Positions 5,534 through 7,848 of a stretch of 7,848 bases of DNA are shown in pieces. The notes under the pieces are model-generated. The model worked only from the letters and a program-made list of their open reading frames with translations, was not told where the DNA came from and did no database searches. The DNA comes from Chamaesiphon sp. (GTDB taxonomy: Bacteria; Cyanobacteriota; Cyanobacteriia; Cyanobacteriales; Chamaesiphonaceae), in contig JAJAYU010000279.1 of NCBI GenBank assembly GCA_026786125.1, forward strand, positions 1 through 7,848, in the 5' to 3' direction. Each line of letters begins with the position of its first letter. Positions within the stretch are counted from its first letter, which is position 1. Both the position numbers and the translations under genes were made by a program.

Positions 5534-7309
5534 TTACCCCAGCCCAAATGCTTGGTGAATTATTTTGAGTGCCTCAATCCCTTGGGATTCGGCGACGACA
5601 CAACTGGTTTTGATATCGGAAGTAGAAATCATTTGAATATTAATCCCCGCCCCAGCTAGGGAATTGAACATCTGGGCAGCTACACCTGGTTTGCCGATCA
5701 TCCCCGCACCGACAATACTCACTTTAGCGATCGATTCATCCACAACTACCGCCCCACAACCCAGTTGCACAGAAGCAGCTTCTAGCACACCCTTGGCAAC
5801 AGCGGCATCACTGCGATCGATCGTACAGGCAATATCTCGCATGGCGACACCTGCCACCATTCGCGTCCGTTGGGATTGAACGATCGCATCGACATTGATA
5901 TTGTGGGCTGCTAAGATTCCAAATAATTCAGCCGCCATACCTGGTCGATCGGGTACTTGCAGTATAGCTAATCTAGCGCGATCGAGATCCAATGCTACAC
6001 CTCTGACTGCTGGTGCTTTCACCGTCGTCGGATTGCTCTCATCTTTGGCGGAAGTAGAAATCTCAAATTTGTCACAAAGTGCGGCAATTGCTCGATCGCA
6101 ATCGCCACTAGCAATCACACAACTAACCTTGATTTCTGAAGTGGAAATCATTTGAATATTTACCCCCGCATCTGCCAGAGTTTTGAACATCTGAGCAGCT
6201 ACACCAGGTCTACCAATCATCCCCGCACCAACAATACTTACCTTGGCAATATCGTCGGCTACCAGCACTTGAGGGCTATTCGGGTTCAAATTGTCATGGA
6301 GAACGGGAGAGATAGCTTCAGCGACCGCCTGGGCACGGCTAGCGGCTTGTCCCTTGACGGTGAAGGCAATGTCATTGCTATTACCTTCGTGAATGGATTG
6401 GACGATCAAATCGACATCGATCTGTTCTGTTGCTAGTGTCTGAAATAATTGTCCCGCAATTCCAGCTCGATCGGGTACCTGGAGCATGGCAATTTTGGCT
6501 TGATTGAGCACAAATTCTACTGCATCCACCGGACGGGCGATTTCTAGTCCAGTCAGGGCACGTGGTTGGGGCACGGGTGAAACTACTCGCGTACCTGGCT
6601 CCTGAGTCCAACTCGATCGCACGACCAATGGTACGCCATAATTTCTAGCGATTTCCACCGCGCGGGGATGCAATACTTTTGCCCCCAAACTGGCAAGTTC
6701 GAGCATTTCGTCGGCAGTAATTTCAGTTAATAATTGGGCGGTGGGCACAATGCGCGGATCCGTGGTCAAAATACCTGGAACGTCAGTATAAATCTCGCAA
6801 GTACTAGCTTTGAGTGCCGCAGCCAATGCGACAGCGGAGGTATCCGAGCCACCTCTACCTAGTGTGGTAATATCTCGATCGCCTGTCCCGCTCACGCCCT
6901 GAAAGCCAGCTACCACAACTACTTTACCCTCCTTCAGGTGCCGTTCGATTCGATCGGGGGCAATCTCCAAGATCCGCGCTCGACTGTGTTCAGCTTCCGT
7001 CACAATCCCCACTTGAGCACCTGTGAGTGAAATCGCGGGTTGTCCCAATTCCTGAATCGCAATACTCAATAAGGCGATCGTTACCTGCTCTCCCGTCGCC
7101 AGCAGCATATCCATTTCCCGCCGAGAAGGTTGGCTGGACAACTCATGGGCTAGCTTCACCAACACATCGGTGGTTTTACCCATCGCCGAAACCACAACAA
7201 CTAAATCATTCCCTGCCTTGACAGTCTCTACTATCCGCTGCGCGACTGCCTGAATCCTTTCAGCAGAACCAACTGATGTCCCACCATATTTCTGTACGAT
7301 TAACGCCAT
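5534..7309 (-). CDS. lysC: Aspartate kinase with four ACT domains, 591 residues
   Basis: Aspartate kinase phosphorylates aspartate, the first step to lysine, threonine, methionine and diaminopimelate for the cell wall. The catalytic domain (about 2-245) has KYGGTSVG (7-14), the [13 protein letters not shown] segment near 151-163 and [12 protein letters not shown] near 175-186. Four ACT domains follow, at about 270-340, 355-415, 445-510 and 528-591. They form two copies of an ACT pair: QVPDR recurs at 277 and 451, and [11 protein letters not shown] at 356 and 529. ACT domains bind the end-product amino acids, so feedback inhibition by lysine and/or threonine is expected. I chose the ATG at 7309 because [14 protein letters not shown] is the usual opening; a GTG 27 bases upstream would add nine atypical residues. 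rimI follows 8 bases later. Confidence 0.95.
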   Translation of the reverse strand: MALIVQKYGGTSVGSAERIQAVAQRIVETVKAGNDLVVVVSAMGKTTDVLVKLAHELSSQPSRREMDMLLATGEQVTIALLSIAIQELGQPAISLTGAQVGIVTEAEHSRARILEIAPDRIERHLKEGKVVVVAGFQGVSGTGDRDITTLGRGGSDTSAVALAAALKASTCEIYTDVPGILTTDPRIVPTAQLLTEITADEMLELASLGAKVLHPRAVEIARNYGVPLVVRSSWTQEPGTRVVSPVPQPRALTGLEIARPVDAVEFVLNQAKIAMLQVPDRAGIAGQLFQTLATEQIDVDLIVQSIHEGNSNDIAFTVKGQAASRAQAVAEAISPVLHDNLNPNSPQVLVADDIAKVSIVGAGMIGRPGVAAQMFKTLADAGVNIQMISTSEIKVSCVIASGDCDRAIAALCDKFEISTSAKDESNPTTVKAPAVRGVALDLDRARLAILQVPDRPGMAAELFGILAAHNINVDAIVQSQRTRMVAGVAMRDIACTIDRSDAAVAKGVLEAASVQLGCGAVVVDESIAKVSIVGAGMIGKPGVAAQMFNSLAGAGINIQMISTSDIKTSCVVAESQGIEALKIIHQAFGLG

Positions 7310-7415
7310 CGCTCTATTTCTCTCACCACAGTTCACGCCTCAGTCCAATTTAACCGATCGAATGACAGCATGGATAGTCCCGATTCCTGTGCAGCTAATT
7401 TGCTTCGATGAAGAG

Positions 7416-7583
7416 TCAAAGTTTCAACGAGCCAACTAACTTTGCACTTAAAGCTAGTGGCGTAATATCTTCAAAGTTTTCTGATAACCAAATAATCTTC
7501 TTGATGATGCGAGATTGGATTTGATTATCGAGTTGTTCGAGATCGTCAAGGGATTCTGCTTTGTACTGAATGGAATAGCTCAT
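7416..7583 (-). pseudogene. Truncated ParE/RelE-like toxin, 55 residues
   Basis: The reading frame begins MSYSIQYKAESLDDLEQL and continues through IIKKIIWLSENFEDI to GSLKL, then stops at TGA. This matches the N-terminal two thirds of ParE/RelE-type toxins, which act on gyrase or on ribosome-bound mRNA and are normally 85-95 residues. The missing part is the strand usually reading R-x-G-D-Y-R-x-x-Y plus the end, which carries key residues, so the protein is probably inactive. In the same frame, past two stops, 7356-7388 reads RNRDYPCCHSI, which keeps the spacing of the lost motif (see findings). The ATG is one base past the ancestral stop of the upstream antitoxin frame, the usual overlap-like arrangement of such pairs. 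The exact family is uncertain. Confidence 0.65.
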
Positions 7584-7584
7584 C

Positions 7585-7848
7585 TTACGTCAAGCCTAGC
7601 CGCTATTTTACCTCATCGCTGGATAGAGTTGGACGTTTACTTTGACGAATCGCTAACAACTGTTCGATGACTTCTGGTTTAACTTCTAATCCAAAATCTG
7701 GATCGATAGATTCATTAGATTCAATTGGTAGATTCTACTTCATTCTTTCGATCGTATGACTCAACACTTCGATTTGTTCAGTTGGCGATAACCTATCGAT
7801 TTCAGTTAGGATTTGCTGTAGTTGCGGACTAATGGCTTTACCCTCGGA
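7585..7848 (-). pseudogene. Decayed antitoxin frame with two in-frame TAG codons, partial
   Basis: One frame can be read from the right edge to TAA at 7585-7587, broken by TAG at 7735-7737 and at 7603-7605. Before the first stop it reads SPTEQIEVLSHTIERMK. Between the stops it contains FGLEVKPEVIEQLLAIR and SSDEVK. After the second stop comes RLGLT and then TAA, one base before the toxin ATG. An acidic N-terminal helix region and an ending like DEVK-Q-RLGLT are typical of small antitoxins paired with ParE/RelE toxins. Both TAG codons fit a single C-to-T change from CAG (Gln). The start codon lies beyond the window, and no full-length product can be made. Confidence 0.6.

Noticed and set aside
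6152..6436. Plus-strand frame of 94 codons opposite lysC
   Set aside because: It is the antisense shadow of the conserved ACT region of aspartate kinase.
7585..7848. TAG readthrough or codon reassignment in the antitoxin
   Set aside because: petM, rimI, nadK and the DUF2949 gene end in TAG as a normal stop, so decay is the simpler explanation.

Overview
The window looks like a chromosomal segment of a cyanobacterium. It carries petM (a small subunit of the cytochrome b6f complex), ycf39 (a photosystem II assembly factor), an NblR-type response regulator and a DUF2949 protein typical of cyanobacteria. It also has short heptamer and octamer repeats between genes, and the hexamer CGATCG occurs about 37 times by eye, where about 2 are expected by chance. 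That hexamer is the core of the cyanobacterial HIP1 element. Every convincing gene lies on the minus strand, so the text below reads from right to left, in the direction of transcription.

Right end (7848 to about 7356): a decayed toxin-antitoxin pair. The antitoxin frame has two in-frame TAG codons and runs off the edge. One base later comes a 55-residue ParE/RelE-like toxin that has lost its C-terminal part. Next is lysC (5534-7309), an aspartate kinase with four ACT domains, followed 8 bases later by rimI (5010-5525), a ribosomal-protein N-acetyltransferase. These two are probably one operon. After a 204-base gap comes petM (4698-4805), only 35 residues long, with a consensus -10 box. Another 204-base gap full of tandem repeats leads to ycf39 (3507-4493), then nadK (2406-3323) and nblR (1605-2282). 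A DUF192 lipoprotein gene follows (904-1473). The last gene is the small DUF2949 gene (218-412), separated from the DUF192 gene by 491 bases without a gene but with clear inverted repeats. A strong hairpin terminator lies at 51-84.

How the genes relate: petM, ycf39, nadK and nblR all bear on the photosynthetic apparatus. They concern cytochrome b6f structure, photosystem II assembly, NADP supply for photosynthetic electron flow, and phycobilisome breakdown under stress. The ycf39-nadK neighbourhood also occurs in Synechocystis (slr0399/slr0400, from memory). lysC starts the synthesis of lysine, threonine and methionine.

No complete new defence, mobile or biosynthetic system is visible. The most interesting parts are the structured 413-903 gap with a possible long leader or small RNA, the decaying toxin-antitoxin locus, the repeat-built leader of nblR, and the degenerate phosphorylation pocket of NblR.
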